From contig JALNYZ010000002.1 in NCBI GenBank assembly GCA_023229575.1, forward strand, positions 1-64,000: a stretch of DNA of 64,000 bases. The letters are read 5' to 3'. The DNA is from Prolixibacteraceae bacterium. GTDB taxonomy: Bacteria; Bacteroidota; Bacteroidia; Bacteroidales; Prolixibacteraceae. The notes beneath the pieces are model-generated. The model saw only the letters and a list, made by a program, of their open reading frames with translations. It was not told the DNA's origin and did not search any database. This document shows positions 9,976 to 19,470 of the stretch, in pieces (within the stretch, counting starts at the first letter, position 1; each line of letters starts with the position of its first letter). Position numbers and translations under genes: made by a program.

Positions 9976-11607
9976 ATGAAAAAACAGATATACATATTAC
10001 TCCTGACACTCTTTGCCCTGACAGCCTGTGAAAAACAGCTGCTCAGACAAGACGAGTTGTTACAAAAACGTGATGCATTGGAGTCAGCCACACCCAATTT
10101 GTTATTATCCTCAATCATCCAACAATGCGCTTTTGCTTACCAGGGTGAAGGAGGTGTGGGCAATAGGACACTCTCTGTAACTGTTCAATACATGCAGGGC
10201 AACAGAAGTTCCGACGATAATATCCACAAAAGTTTCACCAAACCCAAAAGTGATTTGTATGGGATAACACCGCCTATCAAACTGATCCAGGCTGCAATTG
10301 CCGATGTACACAAACTGGGATTAAAGAATTATGAGGGGATATTCCTGATTTTTAAATCATTGATGTGGTCGACTGCAACTGATTTGTATGGGGATATTTA
10401 TTATACGGAGGGATTACGCGGACAAGAGGGCATTCTATTTCCCAAATTTGATGAACAGAAAAGTATCTATCCTGCCCTGATTAAGAATCTCAAAGATGCA
10501 ACTCAATTGTTGACAGAGGGAACCGAACCGATCGATAAAACCTCCGATATACTTTATGCGGGGGATAAATCGAAATGGATCAAGTTTGCCAATTCACTTC
10601 GTCTCAGGTTGTTGATGAGGGCGAGCAAAAACCTTTCCGGAGCTGCTAGCGAGATTGCTGCCGTTGCAGCCCTTCCGTTAATCAGTACGCTTGCTGAAAA
10701 TGCCTCCATTCCTTACCTCGCCGGCGACAGGTCCCTTAACTGGCCGATGTCATACGATGGATACCAGGACAATTTCCAGATTTATAGGCCGTGCAAAACG
10801 TTGGTTGACAGTTTAAAGGCGCTGAACGACGATCGTCTGAAAGTTTGGGTAGCCCCAATCGAAAAACCATGGACCAATGTCGCCAGCCAGAATGGGACGA
10901 CAGTCAGCACAACTGATCCAAACGGGTTTGCCTATAATTCAACCTGGGAGTACATCGACCGAAGCAAGGCCGGAATCAGGGGAGCCGCAAGTTTCATTGT
11001 GGATTCACTCACACTTTATGCCGGATATACCGCCGGTATGTATGAAAATGTATTGGCGGCAAATGGCAGTTACGACTTCCCAACGACTATCTGGAACTAT
11101 AAAATATCCCGGTTCTCAATGCTATTGAATACAAAATCCCATTCGCTACTGAAAGCGTGTATGCTCCAGGCCGATGAGGTGCAATTCTTATTGGCAGAGG
11201 CTTCTGTTAAAGGTTATATTTCTACTGGAACTGCTGAAACTTATTATAAAAATGGGGTAACATTGGCATCAAGCAGGTGGGGAGTAACCATTCCCGCTAA
11301 CTATTTCTCCAACCCCAGGGCAGCGTTCCCTACAAATGGAACAAGCAACCAGAAATTGGCCAAAATTGCCATGCAAAAATGGCTTGGGCATTTCTTAATG
11401 GGGGTTGAGGCATATGCCGACCACAGAAGGACAAGGCTACCGGCATTCGAATTCAATGGTGAATTGGCAAATGGACTCCACCTGTTCCCATTACGGTTCA
11501 GGTATCCTGAAACTGAGATGGCCAACAATGCCAATAATTACCAGAATGCAATCGCTAAATTGGACAAAGGCGATACCGAATACTCAAAGATGTGGCTACT
11601 TCAATAA
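9976..11607 (+). CDS. SusD/RagB-family nutrient-binding lipoprotein
   Basis: A 543-residue lipoprotein lid of the SusC transporter. Its signal peptide ends in the lipobox LTAC (cysteine at residue 18). The helical TPR-like body typical of the SusD-like_2 group is visible in TDLYGDIYYTEGL, IKFANSLRLRLLMRASKN and the C-terminal MQKWLGHFLMGVEAYADHRR. That last segment is a hallmark of this group, which differs from classical SusD of starch systems. It starts 19 bases after susC, and a strong hairpin follows its stop, so susC-susD end as one transcript. The ligand is unknown. Confidence 0.93.
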   Translation: MKKQIYILLLTLFALTACEKQLLRQDELLQKRDALESATPNLLLSSIIQQCAFAYQGEGGVGNRTLSVTVQYMQGNRSSDDNIHKSFTKPKSDLYGITPPIKLIQAAIADVHKLGLKNYEGIFLIFKSLMWSTATDLYGDIYYTEGLRGQEGILFPKFDEQKSIYPALIKNLKDATQLLTEGTEPIDKTSDILYAGDKSKWIKFANSLRLRLLMRASKNLSGAASEIAAVAALPLISTLAENASIPYLAGDRSLNWPMSYDGYQDNFQIYRPCKTLVDSLKALNDDRLKVWVAPIEKPWTNVASQNGTTVSTTDPNGFAYNSTWEYIDRSKAGIRGAASFIVDSLTLYAGYTAGMYENVLAANGSYDFPTTIWNYKISRFSMLLNTKSHSLLKACMLQADEVQFLLAEASVKGYISTGTAETYYKNGVTLASSRWGVTIPANYFSNPRAAFPTNGTSNQKLAKIAMQKWLGHFLMGVEAYADHRRTRLPAFEFNGELANGLHLFPLRFRYPETEMANNANNYQNAIAKLDKGDTEYSKMWLLQ

Positions 11608-11632
11608 GCCAAGCAATTATTTGAAATAAGTT

Positions 11633-11679
11633 AAAGCCATGGAGCAAATCGATTCAATACGATCAAGCTCCATGGCTTT
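11633..11679 (+). terminator. Hairpin after susD
   Basis: AAAGCCATGGAGC (11633-11645) and GCTCCATGGCTTT (11667-11679) form a perfect 13-bp stem with a 21-base loop, 26 bases after the susD stop. The T-rich tail is short (TTTATCAATTT). It probably ends the susCD transcript. Confidence 0.65.
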
Positions 11680-11839
11680 ATCAATTTAGAACAGGTCTAA
11701 TTTTATTAACATTAATTAACGCTTAACTATTTGTGTATGATGTAGTTTAGTCTGATATTCGAACGGCAATTATTTTTTCGCCAGGAATTATAAGTGTCAG
11801 ACTATTAACAATATACGAATTTTTTTAAATCAACTATTC

Positions 11840-13210
11840 ATGAGAATTCTATTATTATCAGTATTATTTACATTTCTACTTTCTCAACCGGGGTTTTCAG
11901 CGGACAAAAAGCAGGTAACTCCTGAAACAGCGCTGCAGGCCTATCTTCACAATGGTGATGCATCTTTCAAATGGGAACTTAAGGAGAAACAAAAGGCAGT
12001 GGGGTTAACTTATTACCGTATCGAGTATACTTCGCAAACGTGGCAAACCATTCATTGGACCCACGATCTAATGCTGATGGTTCCGGATGATTTGAAATTC
12101 ACTGATGCCCTCTTGTTCATCACAGGTGGAAGCAATAAAAATGAAAAGCCCAATTCCCACAAATTCAATGATGAACTTGCCTTGGAATTCGGTCGCATGG
12201 CCAAAGTTGACAAAACAATCATAGCGATACTCTGGCAAGTGCCAAACCAGCCATTATATAACGATCTAACCGAAGATGCCCTGATTTCAAGAACGCTGCA
12301 CAATTTTCAGGGCGACCACGATTTCAACTGGCCACTTCTTTTTCCGATGACCAAAAGTGCTGTTCGCGCGATGGATATTGTCCAGGGGTTTTCCAAAAAA
12401 CAGCTGAACCATAAGGTCAAAGGGTTTGTGGTATCCGGCGCTTCCAAAAGAGGATGGACCACATGGCTCACCGGGGCCAGCGACAAACGTGTTGTTGCCA
12501 TCGGCCCAATGGTTATCGACATGCTGAACATGCCCGTCAACATCCCTTACCACAAGGTTGTATGGGGCGATTACAGCATTGAAATTGAAGACTATGTCAA
12601 ACTTGGATTGGCGCAACAAATCGGGGACAACGATGGCAAAAGCAACGAACTGGTTAAGATGATCGATCCATATTCATACCGCAAAACCCTGACCATGCCG
12701 AAAATGCTTTTCATGGGAACCAACGACCCTTACTGGCCTGTTGATGCGGTAAAGAATTACATTGATGACATACCCGGGAACAACCACATTTGCTATACAC
12801 CCAATGCCGGTCACGACCAGGGAGACAAAAAAAGGGCCTTTGCTACTTTGAGCGCATTTCTGGGCAATACGGTAAGTAAGAACAAATATCCGATCTGTGA
12901 TTACACCATTTCTGAACAGAACGGGAAGATTACTGTTACCGTCAAGACCACAGCAGATAAACTGGTGGATGCTTCGCTCTTCTCGACAACCTCGCCAAAT
13001 CAGGAGTTTAGGGATAAAAAATGGAATTTTGTCGGATTGAATGCCGGAAAGAAGCCTGTTGTAGAAGTCGCTGTGGATTACCCAAAATCAGGATTCAAAG
13101 CCTTTTATGTTGAGCTCAAATACAAATCCCCGTTTGGTGAAGATTTCACCCAGTGTACCAGAATGTTTGTAGCTTCGGACAAACAAGTTCTGTTGAGGGG
13201 AAAGTTATGA
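11840..13210 (+). CDS. PhoPQ-activated pathogenicity-related (PqaA-type) protein
   Basis: A 456-residue secreted protein of the PhoPQ-related family, an alpha/beta-hydrolase-like group. The signal peptide is about residues 1-20 (FSA). VSGASKRGWTTWLTGASD (about residues 198-215) is the nucleophile-elbow region with GAS-K-RG. MLFMGTNDPYWPVDAVKNY supplies the acid region, and ICYTPNAGHDQGDKKRAF the histidine. The C-terminal 100 residues look like a beta-sandwich. The family's enzymatic activity is not established; hydrolase action is an inference from the fold. The gene sits 232 bases after susD, behind a hairpin, so it probably has its own promoter or depends on readthrough. Confidence 0.88.
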   Translation: MRILLLSVLFTFLLSQPGFSADKKQVTPETALQAYLHNGDASFKWELKEKQKAVGLTYYRIEYTSQTWQTIHWTHDLMLMVPDDLKFTDALLFITGGSNKNEKPNSHKFNDELALEFGRMAKVDKTIIAILWQVPNQPLYNDLTEDALISRTLHNFQGDHDFNWPLLFPMTKSAVRAMDIVQGFSKKQLNHKVKGFVVSGASKRGWTTWLTGASDKRVVAIGPMVIDMLNMPVNIPYHKVVWGDYSIEIEDYVKLGLAQQIGDNDGKSNELVKMIDPYSYRKTLTMPKMLFMGTNDPYWPVDAVKNYIDDIPGNNHICYTPNAGHDQGDKKRAFATLSAFLGNTVSKNKYPICDYTISEQNGKITVTVKTTADKLVDASLFSTTSPNQEFRDKKWNFVGLNAGKKPVVEVAVDYPKSGFKAFYVELKYKSPFGEDFTQCTRMFVASDKQVLLRGKL

Positions 13211-13290
13211 GCTATGAGTTATGAGATTTAGGCCCATTGAACTTTGATAATTATTGATAACAAAAGTTTTCTGCGATCTTAGCGTCTTCC

Positions 13291-13343
13291 TTTGCGAACT
13301 TTGCGTGAAAATAGAGTTCGAAATTTCACGCAAAGTTCGCAAA
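13291..13343. repeat. Perfect 20-bp intergenic inverted repeat
   Basis: TTTGCGAACTTTGCGTGAAA (13291-13310) is mirrored exactly at 13324-13343. Weaker outer complementarity extends further (AGCGTCTTC near 13282 with GAAGACGC near 13367). Placed 80 bases after the PqaA-type gene, it could act as a bidirectional structure. Its sequence resembles the TTTGCG-type repeats scattered in Bacteroidota genomes. Confidence 0.7.
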
Positions 13344-13396
13344 GAGAGGAATCGCATAGAAGACGCAAAGAATTTCTACCTAATTATTTAGATGGC

Positions 13397-14782
13397 ATGA
13401 AAAAAATTCTGTACATATTTATAGCTTTAATAGTTGTAATTGGTTTACTTTTCCTGGCTTCAACGGGTTCAGTGAAGGATGAACCCTTCATGAATTCGGC
13501 CTATTTTAAGAAGACCATGCTACGGGTTGATAGCCTGAAGAGAGTCGAAACTGCTGTCAGAGATACGGTTTTGGCCGGATTTTCCAAAGTCAGTATCACA
13601 CCAACCATCAATAATCCGACCGATGATGCTGTCAATGGTAAATTCCTCAACGTGCCTCTCGCTGGGTTTGGAAACCGCAAGGGGAAGCCGGCGACCGGAG
13701 TCCATGACAGCCTTTTCGTTAGATCGGTGGCCTTGAAAGTGGGGTCGAAACTGATGGTTTTCGTTGGTGCCGATCTGTTGATTATGCCTCCCAATATCAT
13801 CGATCTGGCAACAATTGAATTTGCAGCCAAGGGCATATCCAGGGACCAGCTGCTTTTCTCCGCAACCCATAGCCACTCCAGTGTAGGAGCCTGGGGGCCG
13901 GGTTTTATCGGAGAGCAGTTTGCCGGAAAGGCCAATCTTGCGATTCAGCAGTGGTTGGTTAACCGCATTGTAAGTGCTGCTGAAATTGCGATCAAGGATC
14001 TTTCAAAATCGCGATTGACATCAGGATGTTTTGATGCTGCCGGATTTACCAGAAATCGGTTCATTGGGGAACTGGGCACCAAAAACAACGACTTTTCCTA
14101 TATCCTTCTCGATCAGAAAGGAAAGAGAAAAGCCGTTATAGGTACTTTCTCTGCCCATGCGACCACCCAGGGCGCCGGAAACATGGAATTTAGCGGCGAC
14201 TATCCAGGCTACTGGGAACGAAAAATGGAGGCCAACTCCTTTGATGTAGCCCTTTTCTGCGCCGGATCGATCGGAAGTCAGAGTCCATCAGGGAAAGGGA
14301 AAGGATTTGAAAGTGCCCGCTACATCGGCGAATCACTGGCAGATAGTCTGATCAAGAGGTTACCAGCCTCTGCTTACCAGGAAACATCCACCCTGTCGGC
14401 TGCCACTTTGCGGGTGACATTGCCGGAATACCACATGCGGTTGACAACCAAAATAAATATGGCTACATGGTTGAGTAATAAATTGATGCCAGTGCCACAA
14501 AATGTCTTTTTTCAGGCTGTAAGAATTGGAAAACTGATCTGGATTTCCGCTCCCTGCGATTTCAGTGGAGAGTTAGCGCTCCAGATAAAAAATGCCCTCT
14601 CAGCCAAAGGATTCGATGCGGTGGTTTCGAGTTTCAACGGTAGTTATGTGGGCTACATCGTTCCTGGCAGGTATTTCTACATGGACGAATATGAACCCAA
14701 ACTGATGGGATGGTTTGGACCAACCATGGGAGATTACTCCATGGATTTGATCAGGCATTTGACAGATATTGTTGGAAAATAA
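13397..14782 (+). CDS. Neutral/alkaline ceramidase N-terminal-domain protein
   Basis: A 461-residue protein starting at the ATG at 13397. An upstream in-frame ATG at 13292 would run through the inverted repeat and is rejected; the 13397 start opens directly with a hydrophobic membrane anchor (residues about 3-22). The body is related to the N-terminal catalytic domain of neutral ceramidases: FSKVSITPTINNP, GVHDSLFVRSVAL, LLFSATHSHSSVGAWGPGF (zinc-ligand region with HSHSS) and GTFSAHATTQG. In true ceramidases this domain hydrolyses N-acyl sphingoid bases. The C-terminal immunoglobulin-like domain of full-length enzymes (about 650 residues) is missing, so the substrate may differ. A second member of the family lies at 16443, with a PHP protein between. 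Confidence 0.82.
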   Translation: MKKILYIFIALIVVIGLLFLASTGSVKDEPFMNSAYFKKTMLRVDSLKRVETAVRDTVLAGFSKVSITPTINNPTDDAVNGKFLNVPLAGFGNRKGKPATGVHDSLFVRSVALKVGSKLMVFVGADLLIMPPNIIDLATIEFAAKGISRDQLLFSATHSHSSVGAWGPGFIGEQFAGKANLAIQQWLVNRIVSAAEIAIKDLSKSRLTSGCFDAAGFTRNRFIGELGTKNNDFSYILLDQKGKRKAVIGTFSAHATTQGAGNMEFSGDYPGYWERKMEANSFDVALFCAGSIGSQSPSGKGKGFESARYIGESLADSLIKRLPASAYQETSTLSAATLRVTLPEYHMRLTTKINMATWLSNKLMPVPQNVFFQAVRIGKLIWISAPCDFSGELALQIKNALSAKGFDAVVSSFNGSYVGYIVPGRYFYMDEYEPKLMGWFGPTMGDYSMDLIRHLTDIVGK

Positions 14783-14784
14783 TT

Positions 14785-14850
14785 TTTCACCACAATAGGC
14801 ACATAGGTCACAATAGATTCTATGTGTTCTATGTGCCTACTGTGGTGAAA
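14785..14850. terminator. 22-bp hairpin after ceramidase-like gene
   Basis: Positions 14785-14806 (starting TTTCACCACAATAGGC) pair with 14829-14850 (ending TACTGTGGTGAAA) with one mismatch across a 22-base loop, right after the stop at 14782. The long stem suggests a terminator or a dispersed repeat doing that job. There is no clear poly-T run. Confidence 0.6.
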
Positions 14851-14893
14851 TTCAAAATCCAAATATTCATATAACTATTTAATAGTTAATCGA

Positions 14894-16219
14894 ATGAAAA
14901 ATTTTAGACGATTACTGAAGATTATTAAGAATTTATTTCTGACTTTGATAGGGCTTTTGTTGATAGGATTGCTTGTGGTTTTTGCCAAACCAATGTGGAG
15001 GCATTGGGTCACATATCCAAACAATCAGAAGCAGGTAGAGGCTTTTGCGCTGAGAAAGAAGGAGTGCCCTGATGTAACAGGATTAAAAATTTACCGGGGA
15101 GTGATGCATCTGCATAGCTACTGGTCGCACGACAGCAAAGGGACCATTAACGATCTGGTTGATGCTGCAAAGCTTCGCAACATCAATTTCATCTTTTTGA
15201 CTGACCATCCGCATGGAAACCTAGATTCTTTTCCAAGGGGTTATAGCAGAGGATTATACGATGGCGTATTGCTCGAACCTGGCAGTGAAAAACAGGGTTT
15301 CGATGCTTGGCCGTTGAAGGACGGAGTGGTGAACTGGAACGCAAACAAAGATTCGGTATCGAAGCAGATAGTTTCCAATGGGGGTATTGTCTTTTATGCA
15401 CATACGGAGGAGCCGCACAATTGGGCCAATCCATGGTACCAGGGGATGGAGATTTATAATTTTCATACTAATGTAAAGCTGAAAACTTCCACATGGCCTA
15501 TTCTGACTGACTTCCTGATTAATGGGAGCAAATACCGCGCCTGGGCTTACCGGACTATCTTCCATCGGCAAACCGGGATCCTGGCCCATTGGGACTCAAT
15601 CAATATTCAACGTAAAATTGTCGGTTTCTCGGCAGTTGATGAACATGAGAATGTCAATTTCAGGGCCAGGTACACCAAGGATGGCCGTATCCAGTTGATG
15701 GGAATCGACACGAAACCTGTCGGTATCTATAAGGTATCCTTTTGGAACAAATGGTTGCTTGACACCCCCGACAAAGATGGATGGATTTTCAAATGGATGC
15801 TGGTAAATACCTACGAGACATCTTTCAATAATTCTGTCAATTATCTCTTTGCCGATTCCCTTAATTTGAATAACATTTCGCATCATATTGTTGAAGGACA
15901 CCACTTCACTGCCTTTAAGTTTCTGGCCGATGCCACCGGATTTTGTTATTACGGAGCGGGCCCGGATGGTTCGATGAAAGGTATGATGGGTGATTCAATC
16001 AAGGTCGCCGATCTGAAACAACTGAAAGCAATCTCACCCTATCCCGGTCGTTTTGCCCTGATCAAAGATGGTAAGACGCTCGAAGTTACTGATGGTGAAA
16101 CTTATCAATATACATTTGACAAACCGCTCTCCAAAGGCGCTTATCGCATCGAAGTCGAGGTGAAGCCGGGCGATGAGTGGCAACCATGGATCTATACAAA
16201 TCCTATTTATCTTTACTAA
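14894..16219 (+). CDS. Membrane-anchored PHP-domain metal-dependent hydrolase
   Basis: A 441-residue protein with an N-terminal transmembrane anchor (about residues 8-30) and then a PHP-type domain. The metal-binding start GVMHLHSYWSHDSKGT (H-x-H) is at about residues 69-84 and FIFLTDHPHGN at about 96-106. IVFYAHTEEPHNW near 175 and GFSAVDEHENVNFR near 245 supply further histidine and acidic ligands. Members of the superfamily are phosphoesterases or related hydrolases; the substrate here is unknown. The C-terminal roughly 100 residues form a beta-sandwich-like tail (YRIEVEVKPGDEWQPWIYT), common in secreted carbohydrate- or lipid-active members. It lies between two ceramidase-like genes, which suggests a shared lipid or headgroup pathway; this is inference. 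Confidence 0.8.
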   Translation: MKNFRRLLKIIKNLFLTLIGLLLIGLLVVFAKPMWRHWVTYPNNQKQVEAFALRKKECPDVTGLKIYRGVMHLHSYWSHDSKGTINDLVDAAKLRNINFIFLTDHPHGNLDSFPRGYSRGLYDGVLLEPGSEKQGFDAWPLKDGVVNWNANKDSVSKQIVSNGGIVFYAHTEEPHNWANPWYQGMEIYNFHTNVKLKTSTWPILTDFLINGSKYRAWAYRTIFHRQTGILAHWDSINIQRKIVGFSAVDEHENVNFRARYTKDGRIQLMGIDTKPVGIYKVSFWNKWLLDTPDKDGWIFKWMLVNTYETSFNNSVNYLFADSLNLNNISHHIVEGHHFTAFKFLADATGFCYYGAGPDGSMKGMMGDSIKVADLKQLKAISPYPGRFALIKDGKTLEVTDGETYQYTFDKPLSKGAYRIEVEVKPGDEWQPWIYTNPIYLY

Positions 16220-16222
16220 GCT

Positions 16223-16374
16223 AAAAGGATAAAGTGGACCCCGTGAAATTAATTTAGAATGGCTAAGGTTTTTTAGCTTTTTTGAATCGCTGCAACTTAA
16301 GAGATTGGCTTTATGCTTATAAATATTTTTTTTTCACAAAAATCTCGATTAAAGCGTTTTCACTTTATCCTTTT
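16223..16374. repeat. Widely spaced inverted repeat
   Basis: AAAAGGATAAAGTG (16223-16236) is exactly complementary to CACTTTATCCTTTT (16361-16374). The second arm is followed by further TTTATCC copies and a T-run. The gap between genes here is 223 bases and has no open frame. Confidence 0.55.
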
Positions 16375-16442
16375 GACTTTATCCTTTATCCTTTTTTTCA
16401 ACCAGCACGTTCTTAATTAACTATATTTAATTTTAAATTACC

Positions 16443-17723
16443 ATGAGACTACTACTTATTGCATTACTTGTATTGTTTTTGGCTCCTGCACAGGGGCAGA
16501 CTTTAAAGGCCGGTGCCGCCATGAGGGACATCACGCCCGATCACCTGATCCCGATTTCCGGGGGAATGGGAACTCCTGAAATGCCTACCGGATGGCAGGG
16601 TAAGCTGACAGTCCGAGCCTTTGTTATTGAAAAAGGAGCGACCAAAATTGCCATCGTAGGTGTAGACAACATCGGTTGGCCTGCTTTTCTTGGAGACCGT
16701 TCACGTAAGCTGATCAAGGGAATTGCCCCTGAAAATGTACTGATCGGTGTTACCCATGCCCACAGTTGTCCGGATGCTTATGGATTTACCGATGAAAAGG
16801 GGAATACTGCTGCCGACATGAAATACCTCGAATGGTGCGTCAAACAGATTGCAGATGCAGTCAATGAGGCAATTGCCAAACTCGAACCGGCTTCCATCCG
16901 GACGGCGGTTGGCCAGGCCAAAGGACAGATTGCTTACAACTACTACGCACCAAAGTTGTATGATCCACGTATGGGTATTATCCAGGCCATCGCGATTTTA
17001 GGGAAAAATGCAGGCAAACCCATTGCCACACTGGTCAATTATGCCACACATCCTGAAATTCTGGGTACCGGACGCAAATTGATCAGCCCTGACTTGGCCG
17101 GACCTCTTTATGACCGCGTTGAATCAAAAGTCGGCGGTATGGCCATCTTCATGAACAGCGCTCAGGGCGGAATGGTTACCGCGGATACCAGGGTCGATAC
17201 CAAAGTGGATGGCGGTAAGGAAAACAACAACTGGGAAGAGTGTATACGAATAGGCACCCTGATGGCAGATGAAGCCTTGCGAATCATTGAACCCGCAAAA
17301 GCAGATGCAGATGCGAATATTTATTGTGCCTCAAAAACAATCAAATTCCCTATCGATTCAGAAAAGATGAGGTTCGTACTGCAACATTCACCTCTTGCTG
17401 CTGAATTTGCAAAAAGCGGTGATTTCTCTTCCATTACTACCAGGTTGAACCTTTTGAACATTGGGAAGGCCCAGATTCTTACCATTCCCGGCGAAGCCCT
17501 GCCAAATATTGGGTTTTACGTAAAAAGAAAGATGAATACCGAACAGCCAATGCTTTTCGGCCTGACCAACGATGCTTTCGGATACATGCTGACAAAAGAG
17601 GATTTCGGTGGTTTTGAGCGCTACAGCTATTGCAGCCGTACCTCTTTGGGCGAAATGACCGGGTGCATCTACGAGGATGAGGCGCTCAAGTTTGCAAAAG
17701 AGTGTCCTGCCCCGACCAGGTAA
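16443..17723 (+). CDS. Secreted neutral ceramidase-like protein
   Basis: A 426-residue protein with a signal peptide (residues 1-18, ending AQGQ) and a catalytic domain related to neutral/alkaline ceramidase. LKAGAAMRDITP is the family's usual first strand. LIGVTHAHSCPDAYGF is the zinc-ligand region, TLVNYATHPEILG the second histidine region and FMNSAQGGMVTAD the following loop. Like the paralogue at 13397, it lacks the C-terminal domain of full-length ceramidases. It may act on an amide- or ester-linked lipid or glycan. Its transcription may be independent, given the 223-base repeat-bearing gap before it. Confidence 0.85.
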   Translation: MRLLLIALLVLFLAPAQGQTLKAGAAMRDITPDHLIPISGGMGTPEMPTGWQGKLTVRAFVIEKGATKIAIVGVDNIGWPAFLGDRSRKLIKGIAPENVLIGVTHAHSCPDAYGFTDEKGNTAADMKYLEWCVKQIADAVNEAIAKLEPASIRTAVGQAKGQIAYNYYAPKLYDPRMGIIQAIAILGKNAGKPIATLVNYATHPEILGTGRKLISPDLAGPLYDRVESKVGGMAIFMNSAQGGMVTADTRVDTKVDGGKENNNWEECIRIGTLMADEALRIIEPAKADADANIYCASKTIKFPIDSEKMRFVLQHSPLAAEFAKSGDFSSITTRLNLLNIGKAQILTIPGEALPNIGFYVKRKMNTEQPMLFGLTNDAFGYMLTKEDFGGFERYSYCSRTSLGEMTGCIYEDEALKFAKECPAPTR

Positions 17724-17729
17724 GAATTG

Positions 17730-17940
17730 GGAAATGCGACGAGTGGACGACTTGGGCGCCTGGGACGAGTCAAGCACCGCTCCCTGAGCGTAGCCGAAGG
17801 GTAAAGTGGGAAGCAAATCGGGTCCCCGAGCGAAGCCGAGGGGTTCTGGGAATTGGAACGTGAAATTTGGAAATGCGACGAGTGGACGACTTGGAAGACT
17901 GAGACGAGTCAAGCATCGCTCCCTGAGCATGTCGAAGGGT
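17730..17940. repeat. Tandem copies of a dispersed ~73-bp repeat
   Basis: Two copies (17730-17802 and 17869-17940) begin GGAAATGCGACGAGTGGACG and end in TCCCTGAGC followed by a GAAGGGT tail. Between them lies GGTCCCCGAGCGAAGCCGAG followed by GGGAATTGGAA. The whole arrangement recurs in inverted orientation at about 42640-42790. It fills the 312-base gap between genes; no protein is supported. Confidence 0.8.
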
Positions 17941-18035
17941 CAAAGGAGTTCAAATTGTCTCCATTGTCCATCGAATCAAGTACTCCAAATTCTCTCTCTG
18001 TAACTCAGTGTAATTATTAAGAAATACTACTACAA

Positions 18036-19421
18036 ATGAAATTAACAAAATCTCTGTTTGGAGCCATATTGCTCTTCATCACATTGATCGGATGCAAGTC
18101 ATCCGATCCGCTACCCAAAATTGTTCAGCTTACCCATGGCACATATAACCACGATCTGGATAACAACGACAACTTTTCGCCCGATGGGAAGTGGCTCGCA
18201 TACGATACCCGGACCGGCATCGGGGGAATCGGTGGTTCCCCTTCCGTCGAGCGGGTCAATGTTGAGACAGGCAAGGTGGAAGAACTTTTTGTGGTGAAGG
18301 ACAATCGGTCATGGGGCCCGGGTGCGGGCGCCGTCAGTTATCATCCTACAGAAAACAGGGTTATCTTTATTCATGGATTGGCCTTTTGCAGTGAGAAAAA
18401 CCCTTACCAGCAGTGGAAACGCACCGGTACCATGGTAAACGACACCCAACCGAATGTACCGGTTCAAATGGATGCAAGGGATGTTACCTTGCCCTATACC
18501 CCAGGTGCATTGAGAGGAGGCACCCATCGCCACGAATGGAGCAAGGATGGGAAATGGGTTGGTTATACCTACAATGATGCCATTATGAAGGTATTGGAGG
18601 ATTCTACCGGCATTTTGTGGAATTTAAGAACAGTAGCTGTCTCAACAAAACTCAAACCAGTGACCGTTGATCATAGCGGAGAGGGCGAAAATCTGAGTGG
18701 CGAATATTATAGTGTTGTGGTAGTTAGAGTTGTTCCAAATCCTCATCCCGGAAGTGATGAAATCAGTAATGCTGCCTCCGATAGTTGGGTGGGTACCGGA
18801 AGTTATGTGAAACAGGACGGCAAAAAACAGGTGGCAAGGGCATTTCTTGGCAAAGTACGAAGCAAAAACAATCAGCCGGTGGATGAGTTGTTCGTAGCAG
18901 ACATTCCCGATTCTATCAATGTGCCGGGAGAATTTGGCCCGCTGGAGGGTACCCCTTCGACCTTTCCAATGCCACCCAAAGGCACTGTTCAGCGTAGGTT
19001 GACTTTCACCGCCGAAACGGCCCATCCCGGGTGCGGGGGAGTTGTGCGTTCCTCTTCCGATGGAAAATGGATAGCCTATATGGCTGCCGATGCGAAGGGC
19101 AAGCAGCAAATCTTCCTGATTTCGCCGGATGGCGGAAAATCATGGAAAATTACCGAACACCCGGCAGGCGTCCAAAGTTGTGTTCGATGGAGCCCGGATA
19201 ATAGATCCGTCTGTTACCAAAGTGAAAACAGCATTGTGGTATGCAAAATCTCGGATGAACCTTTTGAAAAGAGATTTCAGCGGATTACCCCAGTCAGCAA
19301 AGAGGAGCTGTCTAACATCGTTTGGTCGGCAGATGGGAAAACCATTGCCTTCAACAGGCCCATTAAGGCTGAGGGAGCGAAAGATGTCTGGAAACAGATT
19401 TTCTATGTAAAAATTAAATAG
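18036..19421 (+). CDS. TolB/YidR-like propeller lipoprotein (DUF3748)
   Basis: A 461-residue lipoprotein with lipobox LIGC (cysteine near residue 20). The body matches the DUF3748 family that includes E. coli YidR, a TolB-like six-bladed propeller: QLTHGTYNHDLDNNDNFSPD at the start, DGKWLAYDTRTGIGG, then HRHEWSKDGKWVGYTYND. C-terminal blades carry SSSDGKWIAYMAADAKGK, CVRWSPDNRSVCYQS and VWSADGKTIAFNRP. Its function is unknown; a surface- or periplasm-exposed binding role is likely. It is the last gene of the plus-strand block and faces the GH20 genes convergently across 49 bases. Confidence 0.83.
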   Translation: MKLTKSLFGAILLFITLIGCKSSDPLPKIVQLTHGTYNHDLDNNDNFSPDGKWLAYDTRTGIGGIGGSPSVERVNVETGKVEELFVVKDNRSWGPGAGAVSYHPTENRVIFIHGLAFCSEKNPYQQWKRTGTMVNDTQPNVPVQMDARDVTLPYTPGALRGGTHRHEWSKDGKWVGYTYNDAIMKVLEDSTGILWNLRTVAVSTKLKPVTVDHSGEGENLSGEYYSVVVVRVVPNPHPGSDEISNAASDSWVGTGSYVKQDGKKQVARAFLGKVRSKNNQPVDELFVADIPDSINVPGEFGPLEGTPSTFPMPPKGTVQRRLTFTAETAHPGCGGVVRSSSDGKWIAYMAADAKGKQQIFLISPDGGKSWKITEHPAGVQSCVRWSPDNRSVCYQSENSIVVCKISDEPFEKRFQRITPVSKEELSNIVWSADGKTIAFNRPIKAEGAKDVWKQIFYVKIK

Positions 19422-19470
19422 GAAGTTAAGTTATCATTCCCTCCAGAAACGAACAATAAGTTTGCTCTTT

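Noticed and set aside
13292..13396. Upstream start for the ceramidase-like gene
   Set aside because: It runs through an inverted repeat; the 13397 start opens directly with the membrane anchor.
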